A program made the position numbers and the translations under genes. This document shows, piece by piece, positions 53,925 to 64,000 of a stretch of 64,000 bases of DNA. This stretch comes from Agrypnia vestita (Eukaryota; Arthropoda; Insecta; Trichoptera; Phryganeidae): contig JADDOH010004043.1 of assembly GCA_016648135.1 (NCBI GenBank), forward strand, positions 79,252 to 143,251. The letters run 5' to 3'. A model generated the notes under the pieces. It worked only from the letters and a program-made list of their open reading frames with translations, searched no databases and was not told the origin of the DNA. How positions within the stretch are numbered: the first letter of the stretch is position 1; the number at the start of each line of letters is the position of its first letter.

Positions 53925-54260
53925 GTGTGTTTTTGCATTATGCCTTACAAATTACCAAACACCCTCAAACTTTTCCGCCGCTTCCGACGCACGCCGAGGG
54001 GTGCACTAAAGCCACAGCTTTCATTACAAACATTTCCGTTCGCACACAACGGGAAATGGTCTATTAAACCAGTACTGAACGCGCTATGATTGTCGGCAAA
54101 ACATTAACGACGCCTGACACGCCAAGAATTTATTCTATTTTTTATTCGCCCGGCTTTTGTTATCAAAGGTCGGAGTTAATTGTGTTTTTCGAAAAGCCGA
54201 CGAGTTTGGTGGAAATTTTGGCCGGCGACGACATAAAGTCGTCATCAAAATTACCCTCTG
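53925..54260. other. GC-richer unique block, candidate conserved element
   Basis: CCGCCGCTTCCGACGCACGC, TTCCGTTCGCACACAACGGG and GGTGGAAATTTTGGCCGGCG lie in unique sequence. The 93-codon frame at 54086 has no known domain. Confidence 0.3.
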
Positions 54261-54499
54261 AATATAATGAATGGTGGATCAAGATCAGAGGAGTTCAGAC
54301 GGTGTTTTACCGCTCCTCTGTTAGCACCTCTGTATATAGCAGTAAATTGCTTGCTTTTTGCTTCTGAGGTCGTGAGTTCAATTCTTTACTAACACTGTAT
54401 TTCATTTCATTTGATCTAGTCAACACAGAATGCTCAGGCACTACTTCCTGAAACAATCTAATTATTCGATTATAAATTCCATAAACAAATATTTTTAAA

Positions 54500-54767
54500 C
54501 TAGCTTCAACCCATTAAAAATGACGGAATATCGGTTCGCGTCTTTGCTAAGCCCTAGTATATATTTATAGAATCTTTTTGGTGGACTACAGAGAGGCGGC
54601 CATAGCAACACGCGTTAATCGGCCGGTTCAGGTTTGGTGGCCCGAAGTGCAAGCCCCTTCTTCGGCCGTTTTTGAAGCCGTGAATTCAAGCGAAATTACG
54701 GAAATTACACGAAGTTACGTGGACAGACAGGCGGACGGACGGACGGATAATGAAATTATTATGTTGG
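54500..54767 (+). mobile_element. tRNA-derived SINE, family S1, copy
   Basis: Starts CTAGCTTCAACCCATTAAAA, then GGTTCGCGTCTTTGCTAAGC, head AGAGAGGCGGCCATAGCAAC, TTAATCGGCCGGTTCAGG, B-box-like AGTGCAAGCCCC, ACACGAAGTTACGTGGACAG and a GGAC tract ending TAATGAAATTATTATGTTGG. It has the most complete 5' end of the family. Confidence 0.78.
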
Positions 54768-55685
54768 ATTTTTTTTACAATAATAATAATGAAAATGACG
54801 TACATCTTTCTATGCCTCTCTGCGATACTCGAAATTGTTGATCCATTCCCTTGATAAAAGTGCAAACCTCACAGCCACAAGGTAAGGACGTAAATTAGAG
54901 CATGTATTAATAGTTTTCGGTAAACAATTTTACCGGTAAATTTGGCTAAATTCCATCACTGAACTGATGGTAAATAAATTTCTAGGTACCGGTAATTTCT
55001 GTAAATCATTTTTCAATTTTAATTTTTTATATAATAATGTTTTAATACTACGATATTATGTGACGATATTTTCAGAAAGCACAATTGTTGAGTGAATGGG
55101 TGCAATATTTGATTTAGAGTTTTACAGATGTCCCAGTTTGTCAAATTTAAAAGAATTTTCAATAAAAATAACTAAACGTATTGCTTTTTAATTAATATAC
55201 CACATTCGGTAAATCTAATTCCGGATCATTCGATATGCTACATATGTTCATGTGCTTAGACTTATGTGAACGTTTTCATTATAGATTTTTATTCATGAAA
55301 AGAAAAGCTTTAATGAATATAATTTTCAATACTTATTTATTTATTAATGTAGTAAGGTTATTCAAATTCTGAAAAATAAATTTTTTAATCAAAGCAGTCG
55401 ATCAACTTGTGTAAATATCATGATGCCAGAGAACACCTCTCTAAAGCATTTTACTGCTTCACACAAACGTACTTTCCATGTTGTAACTAAGACGTAATAT
55501 TTATTAATAAAAATATGAAAAAGTAGTTCATATACTCGTAGAAAATTTTCCCATAAACAAGAGTACACACGTACATTCTTATTTAAATCATTTAACCGTC
55601 AATTAGCCGCGCTATTTCAGACAATCCTCAACAAAAAGGACATCATTTCCATCGTATTATTCAAAACAATAATTCAAATTTGGAA
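54768..55685. other. AT-rich non-coding sequence
   Basis: Nothing recognised. Confidence 0.4.
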
Positions 55686-55689
55686 CAGC

Positions 55690-55815
55690 AATTAATTTAG
55701 GAAACGGAAGCGCCCCCCGCCGCCGGGGATGGAACAATTGAACCTCCCTCCCCCCCTCACGGTTGCCGTAAGATTGTCTGCTCTTGTCGCAATGTGAAAA
55801 TTAGTCATTAATGTC
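55690..55815. other. GC-rich unique patch
   Basis: GGAAGCGCCCCCCGCCGCCG, GGGATGGAACAATTGAACC and CTCACGGTTGCCGTAAG. A candidate conserved element on composition only. Confidence 0.3.
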
Positions 55816-57140
55816 CTTATTCTCAATTCACAAAGGTGATACTGAACTATATTCATACTTAAAATATGATAAAAGTTTCTTTATAACGCGCAGCCATTAA
55901 AAAAATCTAGATATTATAAGTAGTGTGAATATTTAAATATTTTTTATGTTTTACTATTTAGTACATACGGTTTTATTACATTTTTTTATTGTATTATAAC
56001 GATAATAATATATTAATTTTATGTACCTCTTTAAAAAGAGGCTAGTTCTTGTGCTTGGCAAGGGACTTACACTTTTATTTAGGTCATTATATTTTTTGTG
56101 TATATATTTAAAAAAAATATATATTTAATTTCTTTTTAGTTGCTTACTTTCTCAGTTTTCTTAATTTCTGAAGGGAGGCTATAGATATATTTTATTCCGA
56201 TAAATATATGCATGTGTGGGGTGTCTAGGCCTACCCGGACTCTAGTCCCTCGAGCATACAGATGGACCAGACAGGCATACTGGATTCGACAGACGGGCAT
56301 TGATCTTCCTACAAACACGCAACCTTAATTTCATTTATATGCATACAAATTAATTATACGCGAATTTCATACTACGAGGTATTTAACATCTGTTAAACGT
56401 GTCATTTTTCTGATATTGTTTGATACTGCATTTAAGTATTTTGAAAATTATTTTTAAATCTTAGGGATGTGCTTATTTCAAGTTTTTCATAAATATTTTC
56501 ATTTTTTAATTGGATAATAGATATTTTTTGTTAAGATTTTCTGATTTTGGAACTGGGGATTTTGTGAAAAATGTTTGTGTGAGAGAAAATAAATTATGTT
56601 ACTTTAATAATCGTTCTCTGTATAACTTTTAATAGGTTCATTACGTTTCTGTATGCTCCTCCTCACCCAATAATGCCACACTGAAGTAGAGTGAACAATA
56701 GCGAAATACACCATTTTTATGGTATTTACACATAAAATGGTTCTAAATCTTATGAATATATCTACTTTTGTATGCACTTTCTATTCTTTTAACCAATTTT
56801 CTAATAATATATATTTTATGTAACAAAGTTCTGTAGGTCGTTTACCAAGAAGAATAACAACAAATAAAATTAAAATTGAAAATCTATTGAATGTGAAAAC
56901 TTAGTAATAAACTCATAGTTCTCATCTACTAACTGCTTGATGACATTTTTGATTCTAGAGAATCGTTTTTTCTCATTATTGATATGAAAATAAACTTTAT
57001 GTACAACGTTGTTTTTAAATCATTGTATTGTATTCTCGCCATTTTCTAAAAAACAACAAGAACCACACAAAATCGAGGATTTCCCAACACTCACTTGGGA
57101 CATTTTAAAATGAATTGGAAATACCTAGAAACCGGTATAA
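55816..57140. other. AT-rich non-coding sequence
   Basis: No feature supported; 56210-56320 is less AT-rich. Confidence 0.4.
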
Positions 57141-57149
57141 CACGGAAAT

Positions 57150-57380
57150 ATGCGAATAGGTTCCAAAACGTTCAATATATCTTCGCTGTGAGTCAGTCTT
57201 GTATTTGACAGCTTATGGAATCCACAGATAAAAAAAAACGAACGAATATGGGTGCGAACATAGTCAGCCAGCAAAAAAAGTGTACCTATGTGTGAAATAT
57301 TCACGAGCGCGAAAATAGTGCGAATTACGAAAAAGTGCTCCGGTTTTTGTATATCTGTTTTTGCATTGCATTTCATAATT
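57150..57380 (+). repeat. Dispersed repeat R3, copy 2
   Basis: See 46680-46930. GAGTCAGTCTTGTATTTGAC, ATGGAATCCACAGAT and AATAGTGCGAATTACGAAAA are the clearest shared blocks. Confidence 0.5.
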
Positions 57381-58475
57381 ACTTGACTGCGTTAGAACAA
57401 CTATATGTTAGGTGTGTTGCGTACCGATATGCGCTGCACAAATTGTAATAAATTAAATAATTAGGAACATTATCTTCATTTCACGTCCGTTCAGAATAGT
57501 CTGATGCCATCAACTTTGTTCTTGAATATTCGTTTTAAGCGGATATCGGTACATAACACATACTTAATGTTCATGACCAAAAAATCAACTTGCAGTAATG
57601 GCTATGCCCTTTTACGAATGTAAGCATTTTTGTCGTTAGTCATATATGTACATTTATACGTATTTCATAGTATATGACTACCTACGGTATAAAACTATTT
57701 CAAAGACGATTTATACAATATAATTAAATCGGGAATTCTATGATGTCATCGTATTTATTTTGTAAATAAAATGTTCAAAAACTTTATTTCACGAATTTTT
57801 AAATGTAATTAATTCTATTGAAATATATTTAATAATCGATTTAATCAATGGCAGTCTTTTAATAGATAATCGCAAATGATTGAAATTTGACAAGTAATGA
57901 AGCGAATTGATTGTTGAATACACACAAAACATTTACATAGTATGTCAATCAAAATGGAATTATTAAAAGTGTCGTTTCTTTAAATTCTCGCTAAAAATTA
58001 GACCTTTCGAAGAAACATGCTGCACTGGAAAAGTTTGATTGTCAGATACATAAAATTCGCAGACGTAAAGATAGAGCGAATATAATACGGCTTCAGTAGG
58101 AAAATATTCAGTTCAGTACGAATACCTTATAGATTCAAGAAACAAAGTCAATGCACACAAACAAGTGAAATAGGAGAAGAATTGATATGAAATTATAAAC
58201 AGAAACAGTTGAAAATAAAAAGTAACCACGGATTTCGGCTAAAATTTTAAATAATGTTTTTCAAAATATAAAGATTGTTTAATATTTGTTTCCCAGAATC
58301 TTTAGTAAAGCACAGCTTTTTCGCTACTAAGTGCTGCACGCCATTGTGAAATGCTATCCTTCTACATATAAAATTTCTATTTTTTATTACAATTATAAGA
58401 AACGAATAGTTGTAGATAAATATGAAATTATTTCTTCGAACAATTCTCGTGCAAACGTTACAGAACGTCTATTAA
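57381..58475. other. AT-rich non-coding sequence
   Basis: Nothing recognised. Confidence 0.4.
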
Positions 58476-58479
58476 TTTT

Positions 58480-58850
58480 CAATCGCAATATCTCACCCAT
58501 AACCGGCGGAAACTTTACCAATTTAATGACAACTGCCGACTCTTCGGGTACTTACTCCTTACAAACCCAGGGTCGATCCATTCCGCCGTGGATTGTGGAC
58601 GTGGATTGCACACGGGCGGGCCAAGTTTCCCGAACGAACAACAGAGGTTGCGCATTCAGCTCCGCACCACTGCGGCCGTTTGAGCATTGTGATTAGAATT
58701 CACCTCCGATTCTGGCCTCGCCAAACACCGGCTATACTGTCATTACATTCTGGCCAACTTTGAATTGAATACATCCATAACTCGGCCGTTTCACGCCGCA
58801 GATGTATTATTAGGGCCGCACACTCGCAGCATCCCTGCCCGCCCCTGTGT
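58480..58850. other. Long GC-rich unique island
   Basis: The longest such block: CCCATAACCGGCGGAAACTT, CCGCCGTGGATTGTGGACGT, GGCGGGCCAAGTTTCCCGAA, ACCACTGCGGCCGTTTGAGC, CTCGGCCGTTTCACGCCGCA and GGGCCGCACACTCGCAGC. A plus-strand frame (58331-58696) overlaps it but starts in AT-rich DNA and has no known domain. CGTGGATTG occurs twice. An ultraconserved-type regulatory element or an unrecognised exon are both possible. Confidence 0.35.
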
Positions 58851-58929
58851 GTGTGCGTTAGTCTGTTAGGAAAAAGCGCTTCTCAAATAAATATTTTATT
58901 TAAAAATATATTGACGAATAGACTTAAAA

Positions 58930-59440
58930 ATTCATCATCATCATCTTCATCCCCTTATCCTTTATCTGAGGATAAGTGGATGTCTCTAAATGAGAGATTA
59001 CGGGCATTATCCTTGGCTTTACCAAACCGAATTTCACCAGGGTATGATTGGCTACAGTAGTTTAGGAATGTATATTTGATTACGCATTTCTCACGATTGT
59101 TGCTGTATGATCGATTATGATCGATTATGCGGAGTATTTGTTTGAATGTTCCTGATAATTACCTTAGATAGCGTCAGCACAGATTGTTCCAATAAACAGG
59201 ACTAACCTGCCGATGGTTATGCCAGTTAGAAGAGCTCCCTCCACGCTGAGCAATATCGCTTTGAACTTTGATCTGTTCCATACCTCTGAGAGAGTTTTCC
59301 GAAGCGGGATTCTCTTACACCTTTGATATCAATCATTTTAAATATATGAATTCACCATTTATAACGTTTACGATTTGAATGTATGTTTGTTATATAAATT
59401 TTATATACAAAAATAAATTTAATTGAAACTGAATTGAATA
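58930..59440 (+). mobile_element. LINE B, copy 2 (C-terminal and 3' UTR)
   Basis: The frame reads SEDKWMSLNERLRALSLALP then NRISPGYDWLQ and a stop; another register gives LITHFSRLLLYDRL. Downstream nucleotide blocks match LINE B copy 1 (2085-2530, minus): GATAATTACCTTAGATAGCG, CTGCCGATGGTTATG, TTTGATCTGTTCCATACCTC and TTTTCCGAAGCGGGATTCTC. ATCGATTATG is duplicated at 59110. It ends in AATTGAAACTGAATTGAAT next to an RTE remnant. Confidence 0.65.
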
Positions 59441-59785
59441 CTAGCGGGGTCGGGGACCTAAAGACTCGACAAGGTGCTTTCATCTTCAAGAGCCATTCTG
59501 TTTTCGTATCCTTTTTCTGTTGTATCTCCCATAAGCGTGCTTAATCTGGGGCGACCCACAGGTCGCCTTCCATCCGGGGTTGCCAAGAGGATACTTATTG
59601 GTACTCTTTTTTTATATTCTTAGCACATGTCCAGGCCACCTCATTTGTGATTCCTCTATATGTAGGAGTAAATGCACCTAGTGTGTGCCTTATGTCGGCA
59701 CTTCTCACTCTGTCCACCTGTGTGACCCCCGCTATCCCCTCAGGAAACTTATTTCCGCAGCCTGGATACACAAGAAGATCCTAAT
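59440..59785 (-). pseudogene. RTE-type LINE, C-terminal remnant
   Basis: The minus strand reads VTQVDRVRSADIRHTLG, a diverged segment, ITNEVAWTCAKNIKKEYQ and, in other registers, a GRRPVGRP-like motif from ATGGAAGGCGACCTGTGGGT. It ends GTCCCCGACCCCGCTAGTAT then TCAATTCAATT, a TTCAA-type 3' tail. Stops and frame changes throughout. Confidence 0.65.
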
Positions 59786-59827
59786 ATGTATGCCTTAAAC
59801 ATTTTGTTTGTCATGTACATATTATCA

Positions 59828-59876
59828 TGAAATAAATTGAATTGAATTGAATTCAATTTATTTGAATTGAATTGAA
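59828..59876. repeat. (TTGAA)n imperfect palindromic microsatellite
   Basis: TTGAATTGAATTGAATTCAA, then a TTTATTTGAATTGAATTGAA repeat. The unit resembles the simple tails of the LINE B and RTE remnants beside it. Confidence 0.75.
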
Positions 59877-59879
59877 TTT

Positions 59880-60325
59880 TGAACGGAAATATTTATTAAG
59901 AAAATAATTTTAAGAATTAATCATAGGTGGTTCACATCTGCCTTGATATTAAATTTATACATCTAGCATAAATAATTTAACAAGAAATAATATTTTTGAT
60001 ATTTAAATTTATTTCATATTTTCTAGTTGCACCCAATATAACTAAGGATATTTAAACGTAAATTTCAATAATTTATTTTTATTTGCCTGCTTCATGATGT
60101 TGTAATATATAAATCATTTTCTCGGGTTAATGTTTCGTGGTTTTAATATTTTTATTGTAAAATTTAAATTAAATGTGTTGAAGCTAGGAAACCATGCAAA
60201 ACACGACAAAATCGTTTAATTAAACGGGATTATTATTATTATTAATCATATTACTTGAGTGGTTAAACATATAATGAATTTAATGCTAGTCCAAGAGAGA
60301 AGAAGCAATTGAACCTTTCCTGTTA
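59880..60325. other. AT-rich non-coding sequence
   Basis: (ATT)n at 60229-60243; otherwise nothing. Confidence 0.4.
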
Positions 60326-60328
60326 TCT

Positions 60329-60336
60329 GCATATAC
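60329..60336. repeat. hAT target-site duplication, left
   Basis: GCATATAC, partner GCATACAC at 61117-61124, one mismatch. Confidence 0.75.
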
Positions 60337-61116
60337 CAGTGGCGTGCAGCGCATACAAGCAAAAAAGCTGTGCATTAGTAAAGATTCTGAGAAACAAATA
60401 TTAATTAAATAATCCTTATCTTAAGAAAAAGTTGATTTAAAATTCTAGCCGTAATTCGTCCTACGGCTAGAAGTTTAATTTCCGACTTTTCTGTGCTTAA
60501 CTTCATGTCAATTCTTCATTTATTTCGCCAACCAATTTGTTCCACAGATATAGTCAAGTCGAGAAGAAAAACGTGTATTTTTAATGCTGCGAGTTTTGTG
60601 TAATAGTGTTCTTCTTCGAAAGGTCCTATGCCAGGCGCACGTCATGCTGAAATGTTATTTTTTACAAACTCCATACAAAACTTTCGGTGTAAATTTTATG
60701 TATTTTCTATTCGTAAATACGAATACCACAAACACGATCTGTCATCTGTCGTATAATGATATCATAAAATGTTTGATTAATTTTTGTGAAAAGAAACGTA
60801 TATCTGAAATTAGTATTGTTCCCGATTTTATTATATATAAATCGTCTTTGAAACATATTGAAATTTTTCGCCGTATTAGGTATACCTATATAAAATATTT
60901 ATTTATTTAGGAAATTTTGTTTACAATACTTCTTTTATAGTGCAGTTATTTTTGTGGATTGAAGCTACTCAAAAGAGTTCATTATACAGATATAGTTAAA
61001 AAAAAATTAAAATGTATATACCCTTATAGGAATATACATATATATATATATTATTTTAATATAGGTATATAGTCGATCACAGCATAACCTAAGTTTATAC
61101 CCACTGCACGCCACTG
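60337..61116. mobile_element. Non-autonomous hAT element, 780 bp
   Basis: The left end CAGTGGCGTGCAG and the right end CTGCACGCCACTG are perfect 13-bp inverted repeats, extended imperfectly (CGCATACAAGC against TGGGTATAAAC). 8-bp duplications flank the element. The interior is AT-rich, with a short palindrome near 60448-60470 (CTAGCCGTAATTCG, TCCTACGGCTAG). A 108-codon frame at 60584-60910 has no recognisable hAT block. The element needs a transposase from elsewhere. Confidence 0.85.
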
Positions 61117-61124
61117 GCATACAC
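61117..61124. repeat. hAT target-site duplication, right
   Basis: GCATACAC, partner of 60329-60336. Confidence 0.75.
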
Positions 61125-62050
61125 ATATCTTAACCCAGTTTAAAGTATATCACTCGAGTCCGATAGTCTAATTAGATTAATAAAAAAATATAATTATATT
61201 TCTTACAGTTTTAAAATCCACTTAATACTCTATAAAAATAGTAGGTATACAAAGCTGGTTATCTATTGTGTTGATTAGTTCGTAATCAGATTAGTAATTT
61301 AATATCCTAATCAGACCCAAATAATTGTGACGGTCGGATAAAATGAATTCTAAAGTAAATCACAAAAAAATAATACCAAAATACAAATAAATATATGATT
61401 CAAAACAATTGAATAACGGAATAAAAAGATAATTCATAAAATTGTTTTCAAATCATTTTGAAAAATACTTAGCAATCTTTGTTGAATTCAGCAGGCTCGT
61501 ACCTACACGCTGGGGATGGCGGTATAATTCACTTGTATGGATAATTTATGGCGATGAGAATTGCTAAAATTACTCTACTCAGCGGCGAGGCGTGTTGATT
61601 GTTATACGTAGCTACTCGTGTACTGCCGCGGCGCGTTCACTCCATACTACACTTTTACGGTTCGTTCACATTCAACATTATAATAGAAATGGACAATCCA
61701 GTATTATCATTTGCAGAGGAAAATTATTATTAGTGTTTTCTAGTTAGTTTTCTTTTCATAATTTATAGATTTGTGAAGGCGGTTGGATAATTGTATCATG
61801 CAACGAGTTCAAATATCCATTTTTATACTTATTTACCGATACATCAGATAGTCAAGTGATTCATCTTGTTAATTTTTATCACATATCTATGTACATTTTT
61901 TACTGAGCTGATTAGAAGCGAGTTTGATACTTGGTCTCAAAATAAACAGAAGGAAAATCGCTTTGATCAAGTGGCCGTGACTTTGATAAAGAAGTAATTA
62001 CGATGAGGTTAGTGATTCTTTCTTCACGTCTCGTCTCAAAAAATGGTCGA
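61125..62050. other. Unassigned non-coding sequence
   Basis: 61560-61690 is GC-richer (CAGCGGCGAGGCGTGTTG, CTGCCGCGGCGCGTTCACTC) and unexplained. The rest is AT-rich. Confidence 0.35.
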
Positions 62051-62079
62051 AGCTCACTAAAATTTGGAGGAGCGTCCAG

Positions 62080-62350
62080 TTGATTGATGTGGTCTTCATA
62101 CCTACTACTCGAGTCGAAACATGGATCCTGAAAGAAAGATACATGCCAGATGTCTTCGAGATGAGGTGTTGGCATCGTATGAACGAATGCCTCAATTCTT
62201 CAGGAACTCCATACTAAAGAGATTCTTTTACGTTGCTTGAAAAGATGGAGAGTGTGTCGCCAACTTCTTCACTATTCTTTCTCTGTATTTTTACCATAAT
62301 TTTTCTTACAACAGGACTAAGAGCTCCTGACATTGTCGCTGTGAGGTCCA
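62080..62350 (+). pseudogene. LINE reverse transcriptase C-terminal remnant (RTE-like)
   Basis: The plus strand reads VETWILKERYMPDVFEMRCW then HRM, matching the 'ETWTL', 'FEMWCWRRM' motifs just after the RT domain in RTE-like elements. After stops and a shift, LKRWRVCRQLLHY resembles the next block. Minus-strand frames over the same bases are artefacts of this relic. Confidence 0.65.
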
Positions 62351-63690
62351 ATAGTCTTGTAAAATATAAATAAATAAAAATAATTATACAACATAACCAA
62401 CTACTACGCACATCCTATGTTGGCAGGACCAGTATAAATAAGTGCCCTTGTTGGATCGATGCCTGATTCGAAGAACAATTTTTTATAATCATTTGCTCTA
62501 TCTCTCAATAATTTATTAAGGTGATGTTCTCATGCTAGTTTTAGCAAGTCATTATTGCATAAACAATGCCATTTTTGTGAACGAATCACGTGGATCATTG
62601 TAGATACACTAACTTATTTTATTAACCTGGGGAAGTAGATTTAGGAAATCTTCTCACACAAAAGCATCTTGCGAACCCCCATATATACAATATAAGAACG
62701 CTTCTGAAATCAGATAGTATTCGATACTTAAACAAGAAATATCTCAAAGTCTGCTTGATTTCGATACGTCTCCGTGAATACGTGATTTTGTACGCTTACA
62801 TTTAACTTCATTTCAATAGATGTAATTTCATCAAACTACCGAATCTTTATTGTGCTTAATCTTTTCTTGCTAGGCACATTACATATACATGGTAATGTGA
62901 CTTTTACCCCAAGATAGGCTCTAATAAATAAAAAATAGTCTAGTCTAATTACTTGTCTAATGGTGTAATTTTTCACGGTTGACAGTAGAAACGATAACGA
63001 ACTTGTGGATAAACTCAAACAGTCTTGACATTCCTGGCAGCTTCAAAAGATTGGAACGATGATCATTATGTATCTGAGTATATGAATCAGATGATAAGTG
63101 TCCGTCTTTCTCATGTTCGTTCGACAAATGTCAAATCGTTCATTCCTTGACAGCAGAATTTTATTTCCCTCTTTTCGTTATTAGATTTCATTAATTTTTT
63201 TTTCTCTTTCATACATAGAAAATTGCCACATTATCAACATACATTAAATAGACATAAATCACTTTGAAAAAAAAATGTAATCGTAATTTGAATTACCAAT
63301 GGAATAAATAAAATAATTACAATCTCGCTCAGGTTGTGAGCGGAAGTTATTTTCATCACCCTCATTCATAGACAAGAAGACAATATTTTTCGCCGTAAAA
63401 TATAAAAGAATTATTTTTCCCTGCAGCGGATTTAAATTAAACATTCCACGACTATCGTGCTCGAACATTCATTTTGTACCTGCAAGGACACTCTTTTCTA
63501 AATTTTTAAATGTAAAACAGAAAATGCTTGCCAAACGTTATTACTTGCAACTCTGGTTATATATCATATTTAGGCCGCTTGGTCAATTCGGTGTATATAC
63601 AATAATGGGAAAATCGTTCGTACAGCATAAAAATACTTCATTTTTGTAGTATATGTACTTATACTGTATCTATGTACCCATATTAATTTA
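62351..63690. other. AT-rich non-coding sequence
   Basis: No feature supported. 63000-63150 is slightly less AT-rich. Confidence 0.4.
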
Positions 63691-63692
63691 TA

Positions 63693-64000
63693 TTAGGTCC
63701 TTACATATGAAATTGATGTTTTGCCGTACTGGCAAATTTGATCTCAAATATCTTCTCTTTGGTTAGGAATTCCAAATCCAAATTTATACAGCTATTTACT
63801 CATGTATTTGTGTTTTGAAAATTATAATTCATTTGTTTTTTCCTCAATTGTTTTTTTCTTTGCGTCACTCAGTTTACAAAATGAAAAACTTGAAATATCG
63901 CGGTATTTACGAGTACGAGTTCCACCGTGGCACCAGTGCTGCAGAAACGGCTCGAAGGATTAATGATGTGTATGGCGACGGTGCCGCAAAAGAAAAAACA
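63693..64000 (+). mobile_element. Mariner-like element, 5' part (runs off the window)
   Basis: TTAGGTCCTTACATATGAAA, following a TA dinucleotide at 63691-63692, is a mariner-type terminal inverted repeat. The sequence TTGATGTTTTGCCGTACTGG completes the repeat region, and about 190 bp later the transposase start codon occurs at 63881. TA target and repeat-to-ATG spacing fit Tc1/mariner elements. The 3' end is beyond the window. Confidence 0.85.
63881..64000 (+). CDS. Mariner transposase, N-terminal 40 codons (partial at window end)
   Basis: The open frame starts at ATG 63881 and is intact to the last base. It reads MKNLKYRGIYEYEFHRGTSA, then AETARRINDVYGDGAAKEKT. The pattern 'FEF..G..AAET.R.IN..(Y/F)G....(K/N)E.T' is the first helix-turn-helix of the mariner transposase DNA-binding domain, of the cecropia/SETMAR type. 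The protein would cut and paste the element by binding its inverted repeats; the DD34D catalytic domain lies past the edge. No stop or frameshift is seen in the visible part, so activity cannot be excluded or shown. Confidence 0.85.
   Translation, partial: MKNLKYRGIYEYEFHRGTSAAETARRINDVYGDGAAKEKT

Noticed and set aside
58331..58696. 121-codon frame crossing a GC-rich island
   Set aside because: No recognisable domain; the first half is AT-driven and the second half is open because of GC content. No splice or promoter support.
60584..60910. 108-codon frame in the 780-bp hAT as transposase
   Set aside because: No BED finger, DDE or dimerisation motif; AT-rich composition explains the frame.
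61912..62195. Minus-strand frames of 65-87 codons
   Set aside because: They are antisense to a LINE remnant (ETWIL, FEMRCWHRM) on the plus strand.

Overview
The window is eukaryotic, strongly AT-rich and almost free of protein-coding capacity. The mobile-element content suggests an insect, most probably a moth or butterfly. It holds a mariner with a cecropia-type transposase start, Helitrons with a TCTATACTAATAT-like 5' end and a hairpin-CTAG 3' end, several tRNA-derived SINE families, hAT elements with 8-bp target duplications, and many 5'-truncated RTE-type LINE tails. The lepidopteran assignment is inference from element style. No host exon, splice-consistent gene, rRNA or functional tRNA gene could be supported, so the window reads as a gene desert or a very long intron.

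Layout. 0.4-6.2 kb: two copies of one LINE (A), a tail of a second LINE (B), a 61-bp-arm hairpin and a Helitron-like element with about 130-bp internal repeats. 6.2-10 kb: a tRNA-type SINE with a small hAT inserted at its end, a (GGAC)n-bearing SINE remnant, tRNA-like heads and a GC-rich island partly duplicated 1.9 kb away. 13.9-16.3 kb: two large foldback elements flank a 4 x 74-bp minisatellite. 17.4-29.4 kb: degraded LINE fragments (17.4, 19.7, 26.2, 28.5 kb), a tRNA-like SINE head and a second Helitron-like repeat array at 24-25.7 kb. 29.5-35 kb: mostly unique AT-rich sequence with GC-richer islands. 35-45 kb: LINE tails, a TIR element, a 489-bp Helitron carrying two heat-shock-element-like arrays, several long palindromes, a SINE with a snap-back duplication and a hammerhead-ribozyme-like core. 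45-64 kb: SINEs, a second compact Helitron, LINE tails, a 780-bp hAT, and a mariner that runs off the right edge.

The features do not form a pathway. The most notable observations are: (1) two long uninterrupted runs of alternating nGAAn/nTTCn pentamers inside a non-autonomous Helitron at 37.4-37.6 kb, which look like strong HSF binding arrays; (2) a foldback family with up to 237-bp arms and 12-15-bp flanking direct repeats; (3) a complete-looking minimal hammerhead core in a hairpin at 43.2 kb, with two degenerate relatives at 26.9 and 35.7 kb; and (4) a SINE whose head and 5' flank were copied in inverted orientation into itself. All family assignments were made by eye; none was tested by alignment, folding software or database search.
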